64,000 bases of DNA, taken from positions 1 through 64,000 of the forward strand of contig NW_025533762.1 of the NCBI RefSeq assembly GCF_020615455.1, given 5' to 3'. The DNA is from Coregonus clupeaformis. Lineage: Eukaryota > Chordata > Actinopteri > Salmoniformes > Salmonidae. Under the pieces are notes generated by a model. It saw only the letters and a program-made list of their open reading frames with translations, was not told the origin of the DNA and ran no database searches. Positions 52,789-64,000 of this stretch are shown one piece after another (within the stretch, counting starts at the first letter, position 1; every line of letters begins with the position of its first letter). A program made the translations under genes and the position numbers.

Positions 52789-54070
52789 GTAAGGAAAGTC
52801 TTTGACACAAACCAGGTTTCCATCCAATTATGTGAGTAAAGTATCTGTCAGATTAAAAAACTCACGACAGGTCAGATGAAAACTGTCAAATTGTCAGTAC
52901 ATTTCCTAAACGTCGACAAAACAAAATAGGCTAGACAACGGTCATTTATTTTTTTGTCGGTAATTAGATTATGCGACAAATTGTTGTGTGGTCCTCCCAC
53001 TACCTCGATTTGAAAAAGCATTGCCAGTTTATTAGGCTACAGATAAAATAAGTTATGATGAACTTCACAGGGTGGTGAAAGTGCACCAATAGATATCGAG
53101 GGTGAATTTGTATGCTGGTGACATTATGATCGATACTTGGCTGCCAATTGACAAATACAAATTATTTTGCTCTTATCCATAATCTCATCATGTAGGCCTC
53201 CCTCTGCCCTGTATCTGCGAGCTGATGGCTAAAGAGCATGCCAAGACCAGAGTCGGCACGTTTGCTGTTTATCGCAGACTTTTTGTGCCAAAACCATCGA
53301 TAGTTAAAAATGGGATGGAAACGCATAGAATTTCTGTTTTTTATTCTGTGAATGAAAAGTAATGACAAAGTGCTTTTTGTGTGCGCTACGTCCTTACGCA
53401 CGGCATTTGATTTTCGAGAAGACAGTTTGATGGAAATGCACTGCTGCTGGTAAAATGTGCATATTCTTTTGTGCGAATAAAATCTTAAATCTTTCCACAA
53501 ATTGATGGGTGATTTCTTTAAAAGTCCTTATTAGCAGTTTAATTAATGTTAAGCTTCATTACAAACTTAACTGATTCATGATATCGTAACCCATTGTGTT
53601 CTCTGTTACTGTACTCAGTGCAGCCGTAGTACATGGATTGGAAACTAGCTTTAGCAGAACATCTGTATCTTACGATTTGATTAATGCAAATATGTACCAG
53701 CTTCTGTCAAATAGACATTCTGAAAAATCCAACACCAATGGCATGGCAAGGGTTGCAAAGCTACCGGTAATTGACTAAAGTAACCGTAATTAACAGAAAA
53801 TCTAAGGCAATCTATTGGAACTTTGATAACTTATACTTTAATAACTTTTAAAACATGTATTTATTGTTTATATCTGTGTCCATATTGTCTATGAGTTTCT
53901 AGTAGATACACCATATGGTTCAAGAGAAAATAGCCTAATTAATTAAAAAAGCATCTAATCAACAATGCCAATATTTTCAATTACCTCTGCTACTCGTCCA
54001 ACTATTGACTTTTTTCTGAACTGCCACCAGTTTGACGCAAAAACATCGACAACAAAAATATATATTTACA
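52789..54070. other. fam184a intron 6, first part, no feature
   Basis: AT-rich intron sequence; nothing recognised. Confidence 0.4.
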
Positions 54071-54072
54071 TA

Positions 54073-55509
54073 AACTCAGCAAAAAAAGAAACGTCCCTTT
54101 TTCAGGACCCTGTCTTTCAAAGATAATTCGTAAAAATCCAAATAACTTCACAGATCTTCATTGTAACGGGTTTAAACACTGTTTCCCATGCTTGTTGAAT
54201 GAACCATAAACAATTAATGAACATGCACCTGTGGAACGGTCGTTAAGACACTAACAGCTTACAGACAGTAGGTAATTAAGGTCACAGTTATGAAAACTTA
54301 GGACACTAAAGAGGCCTTTCTACTGACTGAAAAACACCAAAAGAAAGATGCCCAGGGTCCCTGCTCATCTGCATGAACGTACCTTAGGCATGCTGCAAGG
54401 AGGCATGAAGACTGCAGATGTGCCCAGGGCTATAAATTGTAATGTCCTTACTGTGAGACGCCTAAGACAGCGCTACAGGGAGACGGGATGGACAGCTGAT
54501 TGTCCTCGCAGTGGCAGACCACGTGTAACAACACCTGCACAGGATCGGTACATCCGAACATCACATCTGCGGGACAGGTACAGGATGGCAACAACAAGTG
54601 CCCGAGTTACTCCAGGAACGCACAATCCCTCCATCAGTGCTCAGACTGTCCGCAATAGGCTGAGAGAGGCTGGACTGAGGGCTTGTAGGCCTGTTGTAAG
54701 GCAGGTCCTCACCAGACATCACTGGCAACAACGTCGCCTATGGGTACAAACCCACCATCGCTGGACCAGACAGGACTAGCAAAAAGTGCTCTTCACTGAC
54801 GAGTCGCGGTTTTGTCTCACAAGGGGTGATGGTCGGATTCGCGTTTATCGTCGAAGGAATGAGCGTTACACCGAGGCCTGTACTCTGGAGCGGGATCGAT
54901 TTGGAGGTGGAGGGTCCGTCATGGTCTGGGGCGGTGTGTCACAGCATCATCGGACTGAGCTTGTTGTCATTGCAGGCAATCTCAACGCTGTGCGTTACAG
55001 GGAAGACATCCTCCTCCATCCTGACATGACCCTCCAGCATGACAATGCCACCAGCCATTCTCCTCGTTCTGTGTGTGATTTCCTTCAAGACAGGAATGTC
55101 AGTGTTCTGCCATGGCCAGCGAAGAGCCCGGATCTCAATCCCATTGAGCATGTCTAGGACCTGTTGGATCGGAGGGTGAGGGCTAGGGCCATTCACCCCA
55201 GAAATGTCCGGGAACTTGCAGGTGCCTTGGTGGAAGAGTGGGGTAACATCTCACAGCAAGAACTGGCAAATCTGGTGCAGTCCATGAGGAGGAGATGCAC
55301 AGCAGTACTTAATGCAGCTGGTGGCCACACCAGATACTGACTGTTACTTTTGATTTTGACCCCCCCTTTGTTAAGGGACACATTATTCAATTTCTGTTAG
55401 TAACATGTCTGTGGAACTTGTTCAGTTTATACAAATATTTACACATGTTAAGTTTGTTGAAAATAAACGCAGTTGACAGTGAGAGGACATATTTTTTTTT
55501 TGCTGAGTT
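54073..55509 (+). mobile_element. Tc1/mariner-type transposon, near-intact
   Basis: Ends AACTCAGCAAAAAAAGAAAC and TTTTTTTTTGCTGAGTT, with TA at 54071-54072 and 55510-55511. It encodes a transposase in one frame interrupted only by two TAG codons. Confidence 0.88.
54348..55340 (+). pseudogene. Tc1-like transposase with two amber codons
   Basis: One frame of 331 codons from MPRVPAHLHERTLGMLQGGM to a GGHTRY end, broken by TAG at 54777-54779 (after WTRQD) and TAG at 55155-55157 (after NPIEHV). Both sit where tryptophan is expected in Tc1-like proteins (QDW and HVWDLLD), so each is one TGG to TAG change. Other features are complete: GRPRV AT-hook-like motif, FTDESRF (first catalytic aspartate), GGGSVMVWGGVSQ, LQHDNATSH (second) and SPDLNPIEH (glutamate). 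Confidence 0.87.
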
Positions 55510-55511
55510 TA

Positions 55512-55935
55512 GTAAAATAAATAAGTGTGTAAAAAATTATATAAAGGATATTTCATGCTGAAACCCTCATATTAAACACCAATGGTATTCACAAAGTTAG
55601 TTGATGGTTTATATTTAGGATAATGTTTTACAGCTTTGTCATTTTATAATTTTTTGTTTTAAAACATCTTATGTAGTTATTTCATATATTTTGTGATAAG
55701 GCCACACAGAGGGCCAGAGATCATTAGACACGTGTGATAATCTGAAGTACCCAAAACAGCCACTAGATGTCCTGTGATAGATTACATAAAATCCTTAAAA
55801 AGATACAACAATTCTGGTAGTTTGCTGGTATACCCTCCCCTTTGCAACCCTAGGCATGGCCATTCCTCTCTGTCACTCCTACCTGATTGGTCCTTGAGTT
55901 GCACGACATCTGACCTAATTTCCCGTCCACTGCAG
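55512..55935. other. End of fam184a intron 6
   Basis: No feature recognised. The acceptor is CCACTGCAG at 55927-55935, preceded by a weak pyrimidine tract. Confidence 0.45.
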
Positions 55936-56097
55936 GTGTCTCACCTTCAGGAGTTGGTGAAGGAAGGGGAGCAGAATCTTGGATCTGCACACAGCCACAT
56001 CTCCAGTCTGAAGGACACCCAGGAGAAACTATGCATTGAGCTGGACACCACCAGAGCCAGAGTGAGAGAGACCAGCAACCTGCTCACTGACCTGCAG
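55936..56097 (+). CDS. fam184a: fam184a coding exon 7 (residues 554-607)
   Basis: 162 nt, phase 0. It encodes VSHLQELVKEGEQNLGSAHS, HISSLKDTQEKLCIELDTTR and VRETSNLLTDLQ, aligned with the GHLQDMV...EQGLGSAEGLIASLQDSQE segment of FAM184A. The donor is GTAAGG. This is the last exon in the window: about 500 residues of the expected protein, including the C-terminus, are beyond base 64000. Confidence 0.9.
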
Positions 56098-57591
56098 GTA
56101 AGGCTTCTTGTGCCTTATGCTCAGATCTAGGATCAGTTTCCCTCACCAAAGCCTCACACACTAATATGTGCATACCCTCAAATTCTATTACAAAATGTCT
56201 GATTAATTTACTTCCAGTTAATTTAATTCCTAAATCAACACTAGGTAACTGCTGCTTTACTCATACTCCCTGGTATTCTCTTACTCTGCTCAATAAAATC
56301 ACAAATCTGAAATACAGAAATCATGGCAAGATATAATAATATAATAATATAATAAGATATCAACTATGCCACTACTGTACATGTAAAATGGGAATACCAC
56401 ATACATGCACAAATATTCCTATATAGGTACAGTTTAAAACATTCTCACACCTATCTTTTTAAATTAATCAGATTACTCAAACTCTTGATGTTAAAGTTTA
56501 AACACTGAGGTAAACACTAATGCTCAGGCACTATTTAAAAGGAAGATCTATGTAGACCCCTTCTTGCCTTCCAAAGAATCATCAAATAACCTTTTCTTCC
56601 AAAAACGGTTCTTAGGATGAAAAAGGTTCTTAAAAAGAACCGTTGTCTTCCAAAAAGGGTTCTTCAAATAGGCTAGTGGCAAAGCCCTCCTAGAACAAAA
56701 CACAAGCATATTTTTTCACATCCCTATTGTCTCACAAAGTATATGAAATGAATGGCTGTGTAAAACTATTTTACTGCAAAAGTGGTTACATTTATAGATA
56801 TTGTGACACCCTAAACTCAAAACGTGCAGAATAATACCTGGCTGGAAGGGGGATGGGCAAAAATGGGGAATACAAGTAGTCAGTTGTCTGCCCTACATAC
56901 ACAAACAAAGAGCATCAGGATATCTTAATGCATCTTGGAAATATAGACCTGTAAACACAGAGATACCATAGGCAGAAATGTCAACTATTAATATTTATGA
57001 TGAATGTAAGCTTTACTTTTTGGTAGCTGATTAATAGGCAACTTTCCAAGTCAAATTCTGCCTGACAAAAATACATACAGTTACACATGTTTTTTTTTTA
57101 ATGTAGTGGCTAGTGTAATCTGCTCTGAGGAAAACAAGTGGGTTCAGACATCAGAATTCGATTTCTTTGGGGTCCAAGGTTCCTTGATGGATTTTGTATT
57201 ATTAGCCCATACTCTTGTAATTAAGTCGGGGGCCACTACAGATGATCGTTGGGGCCACCATGGATTTGCCTCAAATCCAATATGGTGTCCAAAATCCAAT
57301 ATGGATGCCATAATACCATTTGATGGAGGTTAAATCACATGTAAATATGAATTATGTATATAAGAGGCATTTTTTCAGAATTGTGTATAACAATCATGCC
57401 CATGAAGACTATTTTGGTGTAAATCAATTTTATTTTGAATCTAATATGGACAGCATGATTACACTCGAACACCTTTGCCTGCATATATTTATATTGTTTT
57501 GAATATGTTATTCTGTCTTTAAAAGGGTTTCATGAGGCTCTTTGTTTTTGAATATGTGAAGCCAAATAGCTTTTCAATGTGTGTTAATATT
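56098..57591. other. fam184a intron 7, first part
   Basis: No exon found. A small foldback lies near 56607-56645 (CGGTTCTTAGG and AAAGAACCG), which resembles short teleost repeats. A 33-bp string at 57272-57304 recurs inverted at 63361-63393. Confidence 0.4.
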
Positions 57592-57593
57592 TA

Positions 57594-59064
57594 CAGTGCA
57601 TTCGGAAAGTATTCAGACCATTTCACTTTTTCCACATTTTGTTACGTTACTGCCTTATTCTAAATTTCCCCTCATCAATCTACACACAATACCCCATAAT
57701 GACAAAGCAAAAACTGGTTTTTAGAAATGTTTGCTAAGTTAATAAATATCAAATATGCATAAGTATTCAGACCCTTTACTCAGTACTTTGTTGAAGCACC
57801 TTTGGCAGCGATTACAGCCTAGAGACTTCTTGGGTATGAAACTACAAGCTTGGCACACCTGTATTTGGGGAGTTTCTAGTATTCTTCTCTGCAGATCCTC
57901 TCAAGCTCTGTCAGGTTGAATAGGGAGCTTCGCTGCACAGCTATTTTCAGGTCTCTCCAGAGAGATTCGATCAGGTTCATGTCCTGGCTCTGGCTGGGCC
58001 ACTCATGGACATTCAGAGACCTGTCCCAAAGCCACTCCTGCGTTGTCTTGGCTGTGTGCTTAGGGTCATTGTCCTGTTGGAAGCTGAACCTTTGCCCCAG
58101 TCTAAGGTCCTGAGTGCTCTGGAGTAGGTTTTCATCAATGATCACTCTGTACTTTGCTCCGTTCCTCTTTCCCTCGATCCTGTCTACTCTCCCACTCCCT
58201 GCTGCTGAAAAACATCCCCACAGCATGATGCTGCCACCACCATGCTTCACCGTAGGGATGGTGCCAGGTTTCCTCCAGACGTGACGCTTGGCATTCAGGC
58301 CAAAGAGTTAAATCTTGGTTACATCAGACCAGAGAATGTTGTTTATCGTGGTCAGAGTCCTTTAGGTGCCTTTTGGCAAACTCCAAGCGGGCTGTCATGT
58401 GCCTTTTACTGAGGAGTGGCTTACGTCTGGCCTGATTGGTAGAGTGCTGCAGAGATGGTTGTCCTTCTGGAAGGTTCTCCCATCTCCACAGAGGATCATC
58501 AGGTGACCATCAGGTTTTTGGTCACCTCCCTGACCAAGGCCCTTCTCCCCCGGTTGCTCAGTTTGGAAGAGTCTTGGTGGTTCTAAACTTGTTCATTTAA
58601 AAATGATGGAGACCACTGTGTTCTTGGGGAACTTCAATGCTGCAGAAGCTCTATGGACAATTCCTTCGACCTCATGGCTTGGTTTTTGCTCTGACATGCA
58701 TTGTCAACTGTGGGACCTTTATATAGACAGTGTTGTGCCTTTCCAAATCATGTCCAATCAATTTAATTTACCACAGGTGTTTTCCAATCAAGTTGTAGAA
58801 ACATCTCAAGGATGATCAATGGAAACAGGAAGCACCTGAGCTCCATTTCGAGTCTCATAGCAAAGGGTCTGAATACTTATGTAAATAAGATATATTTTTT
58901 ATACAGTTGCTAATATTTCTAAAACCTGTTTTCGCTTTGTCATGATGTTGTATTGTGTGTAGATTGATGAGAAAAACAAACAATTTAATCAATTTTAGAA
59001 TAAGGTTGTAACGTAACAAAATGTGGAAAAAGTAAAGGGGTCTGAATACTTTCCGAATGCACTG
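57594..59064 (-). mobile_element. Tc1-like transposon, minus strand
   Basis: 1,471 bp with ends CAGTGCATTCGGAAAGTATT and AATACTTTCCGAATGCACTG and TA at 57592-57593 and 59065-59066. The transposase is decayed. Confidence 0.93.
57876..58600 (-). pseudogene. Tc1-like transposase, decayed
   Basis: The open piece at 57876-58250 reads KHGGGSIMLWGCFSAAGSGR, FSFQQDNDPKHTAKTTQEWL and SQSQDMNLIESLWRDLKI, so the usual SPDLNPIE has become SQDMNLIE with the glutamate kept. The N-terminal half at 58251-58600 is in broken frames (LFGLNAKRHVWRKPG near 58290, with a stop in the NDILW region). Inactive. Confidence 0.8.
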
Positions 59065-59066
59065 TA

Positions 59067-60200
59067 TCAGCAGCAAATAATTTGACCGCACGCCTTGGGG
59101 GTTGATACCATTCTCTTTTACGTTTTACTTGGTAAAAAGAAGCTGCTATGTGGGACTCTTTTATTGATTATTACTCTTACTAATCACAGTTATTGTAAAG
59201 GAAACGAAAACATGCTACATGTTGCAATAGGCCTTTTAGTATAATGCAAAACATATCCTTGACTCTTTCCAACTTGATGAGAGGGAAACCAACGATGCCA
59301 GTCAGCCTGCACAGCCGGCCCATCGAAACTACACCTAAACTATACCGAAACTAATTTCACACATGATAAGAGTTAGCCTATAGATAAGATTAAATTGACA
59401 ATAATCTGATGAGTGACACTATTAGGTCTATCAGTTGTCAAATTGTACATAAAAAGATGGGCACATCTTGTAATATACAGATGCAGGGAAAGGATAATAA
59501 TTTTTTCAACTCCTCCTTCAGAGTCACATGCAGGTAAAACATTTTTATATGTATCAGAAAGAGCATGTTCTGCAGTTTCTATTACACTAACCTTTGTCAA
59601 ATAACACTTATAATTGAAGAGGTGCAGCTCTATTTTCAAATTTAACTTTTTCCAAGAATATCCATGCTGTCCATGCATTCAGCACATGACCACTCGTGCA
59701 GCAGCATTGCTCTGGCTACTAAGCAAAAATGTGTAACATAATAAACTTAAAACTAGATGGTAACTTTACAAGTGAAGTTATGGGGCTTGCTAAAGCTCTT
59801 TTAAAAGTTTTTTTGTGGTAGTGAAAGAAGTTTAAAAAGTTGCACTTTGATTATATTATTGAAATAGTGAAATCATTTTAAATTCCCATCGATAGTCAGT
59901 AGATTTGGTCAGAAATTGTGGTCAGTAGTAGTGGTCAGTAGTTATGCGGTTCAGTAGTTATAGTCTGTAGTTGTGTGGTTCAGTTGTTGTGGTCACTCTT
60001 CACTCTCCTCATAATTTTTGCCATCTGTGTCTGTGAGTATCCTAGCAACGGCTCCGTTTTGGAATCTCAATGACACAGAGAGCTGTTGCTACAAAGAGAG
60101 CAGGCGATGGGTAACTAAAACTGCTCTATCTAGAGATTGGTACACACGATTTCTAATCCAATTTTGGATTTGACAATTAGAGAAGTAGCGGAAGATATCA
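59067..60200. other. fam184a intron 7, middle; minisatellite
   Basis: An imperfect GTGGTCAGTAGTTAT-type minisatellite lies at 59894-59995. The stretch 59080-59270 is a diverged copy of 61265-61400 plus 63040-63135. Otherwise nothing recognised. Confidence 0.5.
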
Positions 60201-61095
60201 CACATTTGAAAAAATGTCCCTTAACTTCTTGTGTTAGTGGTCAAAACTGCAGTTTTTGGGAAAAGTTGGAAGAAGATGTGGTAATGCAGTTACTAAAACA
60301 GCTGTACTGTAAGTTCTGTAGTGAATATTTTGATTCCGTGAACAGATATGAATAGCAGAGAAGTAGACAAATATTGTTGGGGTAGTGGTCGAAATGGCAA
60401 TTGTTTGCAAAATGTTACAGAAAATGTTGTTGATGCAGTTACTTAAACTGCTGTAACTTTTTATCCGAATATAATTTTTTGTTCAAATGCCAGATTTGAG
60501 TACCAGAGAACGCTCTAACTTTTTGTCTAAATTGTTGCAAAGTGGAATAATTAGCTGATTTGTGTCAAAAGTTGCATGATTTCACTTAGAGAATGGCAGT
60601 TTGAAGTGAGGATGTCACAATGGGGATATTTAGAATCTGGATAAAATGCCATGATAGTGGATTTAGGCCAAAAAACGGACTAAAAGTTTAATAACGTAAA
60701 AAGTATAACAGATATCAAGTATAACAGATATCAAAAAGTTGTATACAAACAACTCGAGTGAGACCATTCCGGACGTTTTGAACATTGAATGGCGTTGAGT
60801 ACCAGAGAACGCTCTAACTTTTTGTCTAAATTGTTGCAAAGTGGAATAATTAGCTGATTTGTGTCAAAAGTTGCATGATTTCACTTAGAGAATGGCAGTT
60901 TGAAGTGAGGATGTCACAATGGGGATATTTAGAATCTGGATAAAATGCCATGATAGTGGATTTAGGCCAAAATACGGACTAAAAGTTTAATAACGTAAAA
61001 AGTATAACAGATATCAAGTATAACAGATATCAAAAAGTTGTATACAAACAACTCGAGTGAGACCATTCCGGACGTTTTGAACATTGAATGGCGTT
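60200..61095. repeat. Tandem repeat array with a 299-bp exact duplication
   Basis: Units 60498-60796 and 60797-61095 are 299 bp each and differ at one base (CAAAAAACGG versus CAAAATACGG). The preceding sequence, 60200-60497, holds two more diverged copies of about 145 bp, recognised by TGCAGTTACTAAAACAGCTG at about 60287 and TGCAGTTACTTAAACTGCTG at about 60434. Confidence 0.9.
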
Positions 61096-61402
61096 TCTAG
61101 CTTAAACTGTGTAGGAGGAGTAGCGTGCGGAAGAAGAAGAATAATAATAAGAAGAAGTATGTCGAATATCTAAGCTGGGGCGCTTGCTGCTCAAGCCCCA
61201 CAATTAAAATATGCTATTTATTTATGCAATTCATCCTTTACAATTGTTCATGCACTGGTGCTTATGTTTAGGAATACAGCAAATAATTTAACCTGTGCAC
61301 CTGGCTGGTTATATTATTATTATATTTTTCATTTCTACTTTGTCAAAAGAAGCTGTAACTGGACTTTATTAATTACTGTAACTCTATTACTAATTTAATC
61401 TA

Positions 61403-63007
61403 CAGTGAGGGAAAAAAGTATTTGATCCCCTGCTGATTTTGTATGTTTGCCTACTGACAAAGATATGATCAGTCTATAATTTTAATGGTAGGTTTATTTG
61501 AACAGTGAGAGACAGAATAACAAACAAACAAAAAAAATCCAGAAAAATGCATGTCAAAAATGTTATTAATTGATTTGCATTTTAATGAGGGAAATAAGTA
61601 TTTGACCCCTCTGCCAAACATGACTTAGTACTTGGTGGCAAAACCCTTGTTGGCAGTCACAGAGGTCAGACGTTTCTTGTAGTTGGCACCAGGTTTGCAC
61701 ACATCTCAGGAAGGATTTTGTCCCACTCCTCTTTGCAGATCTTCTCCAAGTCATTAAGGTTTCGAGTCTGACAACTTGAACCTTCAGCTCCCTCCACAGA
61801 TTTTCTATGGGATTAAGGTCTGGAGACTGGCTAGGCCACTCCAGGACCTTAATGTGCTTCTTCTTGAGCCACTCCTTTGTTGCCTTGGCCGTGTGTTTTG
61901 GGTCATTGTCATGCTGGAATACCCATCCACGACCCATTTTCAATGCCCTGGCTGAGGGAAGGAGGTTCTCACCCAAGATTTGACGGTACATGGCCCCGTC
62001 CATCGTCCCATTTGATATGGTGAAGTTGTCCTGTCCCCTTAGCAGAAAAACACCCCCAAAGCATAATGTTTCCACCTCTATGTTTGACGGTGGGGATGGT
62101 GTTCTTGGGGTCATAGGCAGCATTCCTCCTCCTCCAAACACGGCGAGTTGAGTTGATGCCAAAGAGCTCGATTTTGGTCTCATCTGACCACAACACTTTC
62201 ACCCAGTTCTCCTCTGAATCATTCAGATGTTCATTGGCAAACTTCAGACGGGCCTGTATATGTGCTTTCTTGAGCAGGGGGACCTTGCGGGCGCTGCAGG
62301 ATTTCAGTCCTTCACGGCGTAGTGTGTTACCAATTGTTTTCTTGGTGACTATGGTCCCAGCTGCCTTGAGATCATTGACAAGATCCTCCCGTGTAGTTCT
62401 GGGCTGATTCCTCACCGTTCTCATGATCATTGCAACTCCACGAGGTGAGATCTTGCATGGAGCCCCAGGCCGAGGGAGATTGACAGTTATTTTGTGTTTC
62501 TTCCATTTGCAAATAATCGCACCAACTGTTGTCACCTTCTCACCAAGCTGCTTGGCGATGGTCTTGTAGCCCATTCCAGCCTTGTGTAGGTCTACAATCT
62601 TGTCCCTGACATCCTTGGAGAGCTCTTTGGTCTTGGCCATGGTGGAGAGTTTGGAATCTGATTGATTGATTGCTTCTGTGGACAGGTGTCTTTTATACAG
62701 GTAACAAGCTGAGATTTGGAGAACTCCCGTTAAGAGTGTGCTCCTAATCTCAGCTCGTTACCTGTATAAAAGACACCTGGGAGCCAGAAATCTTTCTGAT
62801 TGAGAGGGGTCAAATACTTATTTCCCTCATTAAAATACAAATCAATTTATAACATTTTTGACATGCGTTTTTCTGGATTTTTTTGTTGTTATTCTGTCTC
62901 TCACTGTTCAAATAAACCTACCATTAAAATTATAGATTGATAATTTCTTTGTCAGTGGGCAAACATACAAAATCAGCAGGGGATCAAATAATTTTTTCCC
63001 CTCACTG
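61403..63007 (-). mobile_element. Tc1-like transposon, minus strand
   Basis: 1,605 bp with ends CAGTGAGGGAAAAAAGTATT and ATTTTTTCCCCTCACTG and TA at 61401-61402 and 63008-63009. Same family as 30199 and 42875. It sits inside a segment that is duplicated in uninterrupted form at 59080-59270. Confidence 0.93.
61566..62640 (-). pseudogene. Tc1-like transposase, frameshifted late
   Basis: The frame at 61969-62640 is open from MAKTKELSKDVRDKIVDLHK through RPGAPCKISPRGVAMIMRTV, VLWSDETKIELFG and GGNIMLWGCFSAKGTG (223 codons). One extra base near 62010 shifts the frame. The catalytic end continues at 61566-62183 with FQHDNDPKHTAKATKEW and SPDLNPIENLWRELKV, and a further deletion near 61770 spoils the C-terminus. 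All three acidic residues are kept. It is the best preserved of the three copies of this family here. Confidence 0.87.
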
Positions 63008-63009
63008 TA

Positions 63010-64000
63010 CAAATAAAGTTGTTCAAATGGGTTACACTGTAATGTTTTTATTGTAAGGGAAACAAAAATAGGCTATAGGCCTCTGTTTTTTCTAGGACTT
63101 TTTAGAATTATACAAAACATATCCTTGACTTTTGTGGTTATTTTTTATTTATTTATATATTTCCACTAATTTCTTCATGCAATTAATCCTTTAAAATAGT
63201 TGATGCACTATTTATCAAGCGTTGGTGCTTATGTTTGCTGCATCTTGCGGGTTGATATGCATCTGATGCATATGCTAAAGGAAACGTCCGGCAACGTTCT
63301 CTAGCGGGTACTTATAGGCTGAAAGTCCAGATGGTTCTAGTGTTAATGGTATTGTGGCAGCCATATTGGATTTTGGACGCCATATTGGATTTGGAGTCAA
63401 ATCACAGTTGGTACATCATTGCGCACACGAAAATATATTTCACAGCGGTTTAAATGGTGCAATGATTCTCTATGCTTGTTTTGTCACATAAACTGAAATT
63501 AGGCGAACTTTTAGAATTTTAGCAAACAGGAAATGGCGGAGCAATTTCTGCATATTGCACCTTTAAATATAAAAGTGATTGCAATATGATTGAAATATGT
63601 AACCTATATAGCTATCTTATAATGCAGTCATCTCAGTTTTCATTAGACTTTCTTTTAAATCCTTAGTTTGTTTTTAACATTGCAAACTTCTTATTTGGAT
63701 TCAACAAAGTCATTGGTGGACACAGAGAGACAGATAAACATTTTGATTCTGTTTTTAGTGGATATCTTCTGTGTGTAAAGTGAGGAGGGCAAAAAATAAT
63801 CTAACAACGCACTTAGTTGTAGTCTGAGGCAGTTGTTAGATTACAAGCGTTTTCAAGTGCAACGTAAATTACGATGGTTTAGGGAAACGGCCTTTAAATT
63901 TTACGATGCTTCTATGAAGATTCTAACGATGAGCTTTGCCTTAAGATACTTTTGGCAAACCTGTCCCTGGTTAATAGCTCGGGTTAATGTGTAAGTACAG
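63010..64000. other. fam184a intron 7, to window end
   Basis: No exon found. It includes the inverted copy of a 33-bp string at 63361-63393 and otherwise unremarkable AT-rich sequence. The next fam184a exon must be further right. Confidence 0.4.

Noticed and set aside
60498..61095. CRISPR-like or satellite array
   Set aside because: There are only two identical units without regular spacers, in a vertebrate intron; a tandem duplication is sufficient.
56098..64000. Further fam184a exons
   Set aside because: No heptad-rich frame with splice sites was found after 56097; the open frames here belong to transposons or are unrelated.

Overview
The window is a piece of a salmonid (salmon, trout, char or whitefish) nuclear genome. 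The evidence is the repeat content: tRNA-derived SINEs of salmonid type, a 5S-rRNA-derived SINE, many Tc1-like DNA transposons, CR1/L2-type LINEs, Ty3/Gypsy and DIRS-like retroelements, hAT-type MITEs and GC-AG/GT-AG introns. There are no bacterial operons, CRISPR arrays or viral genes. The species cannot be named from the sequence alone.

One host gene is clear: the 5' half of fam184a, a coiled-coil protein gene, on the + strand. Seven coding exons (25479-25655, 34855-35709, 36889-37024, 38970-39151, 44757-44942, 52666-52788, 55936-56097) join in one open frame of 607 codons with consensus splice sites. The remaining exons lie beyond base 64000. Because salmonids had a genome duplication, this is one of at least two possible copies.

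Layout. 1-9000: a minus-strand L2-like LINE fragment, foldback repeats, an internally deleted Ty3/Gypsy chromovirus (3689-7363, with 5-bp target duplications), a dispersed repeat and a piggyBac-like fragment. 9000-13000: a hAT MITE, a solo LTR and two tandem 5S rRNA gene relics. 13060-19498: a Rex1/CR1-like LINE (+) with a second LINE (-) inserted in its 3' tail. 20079-21600: decayed minus-strand exons of an uncharacterised multicopy teleost gene, including a triplicated exon cassette. 21770-24320: a third LINE (-) split by a 5S SINE. 25200 to the end: fam184a, whose introns hold at least thirteen Tc1/mariner copies, several nested, plus a DIRS-like fragment, SINEs, MITEs and tandem duplications.

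No new biological system was found. The most informative items are insertion histories that can be read exactly: Tc1 into Tc1 at TA, two Tc1 copies sharing one TA, a hAT MITE with an empty-site control in a neighbouring duplicate, and LINE into LINE. Also notable are a Tc1 transposase with a full-length open frame, a second broken only by two amber codons, and the repeated-exon gene relic at 20.1-21.6 kb. Family names rest on remembered consensus motifs; no database was searched.
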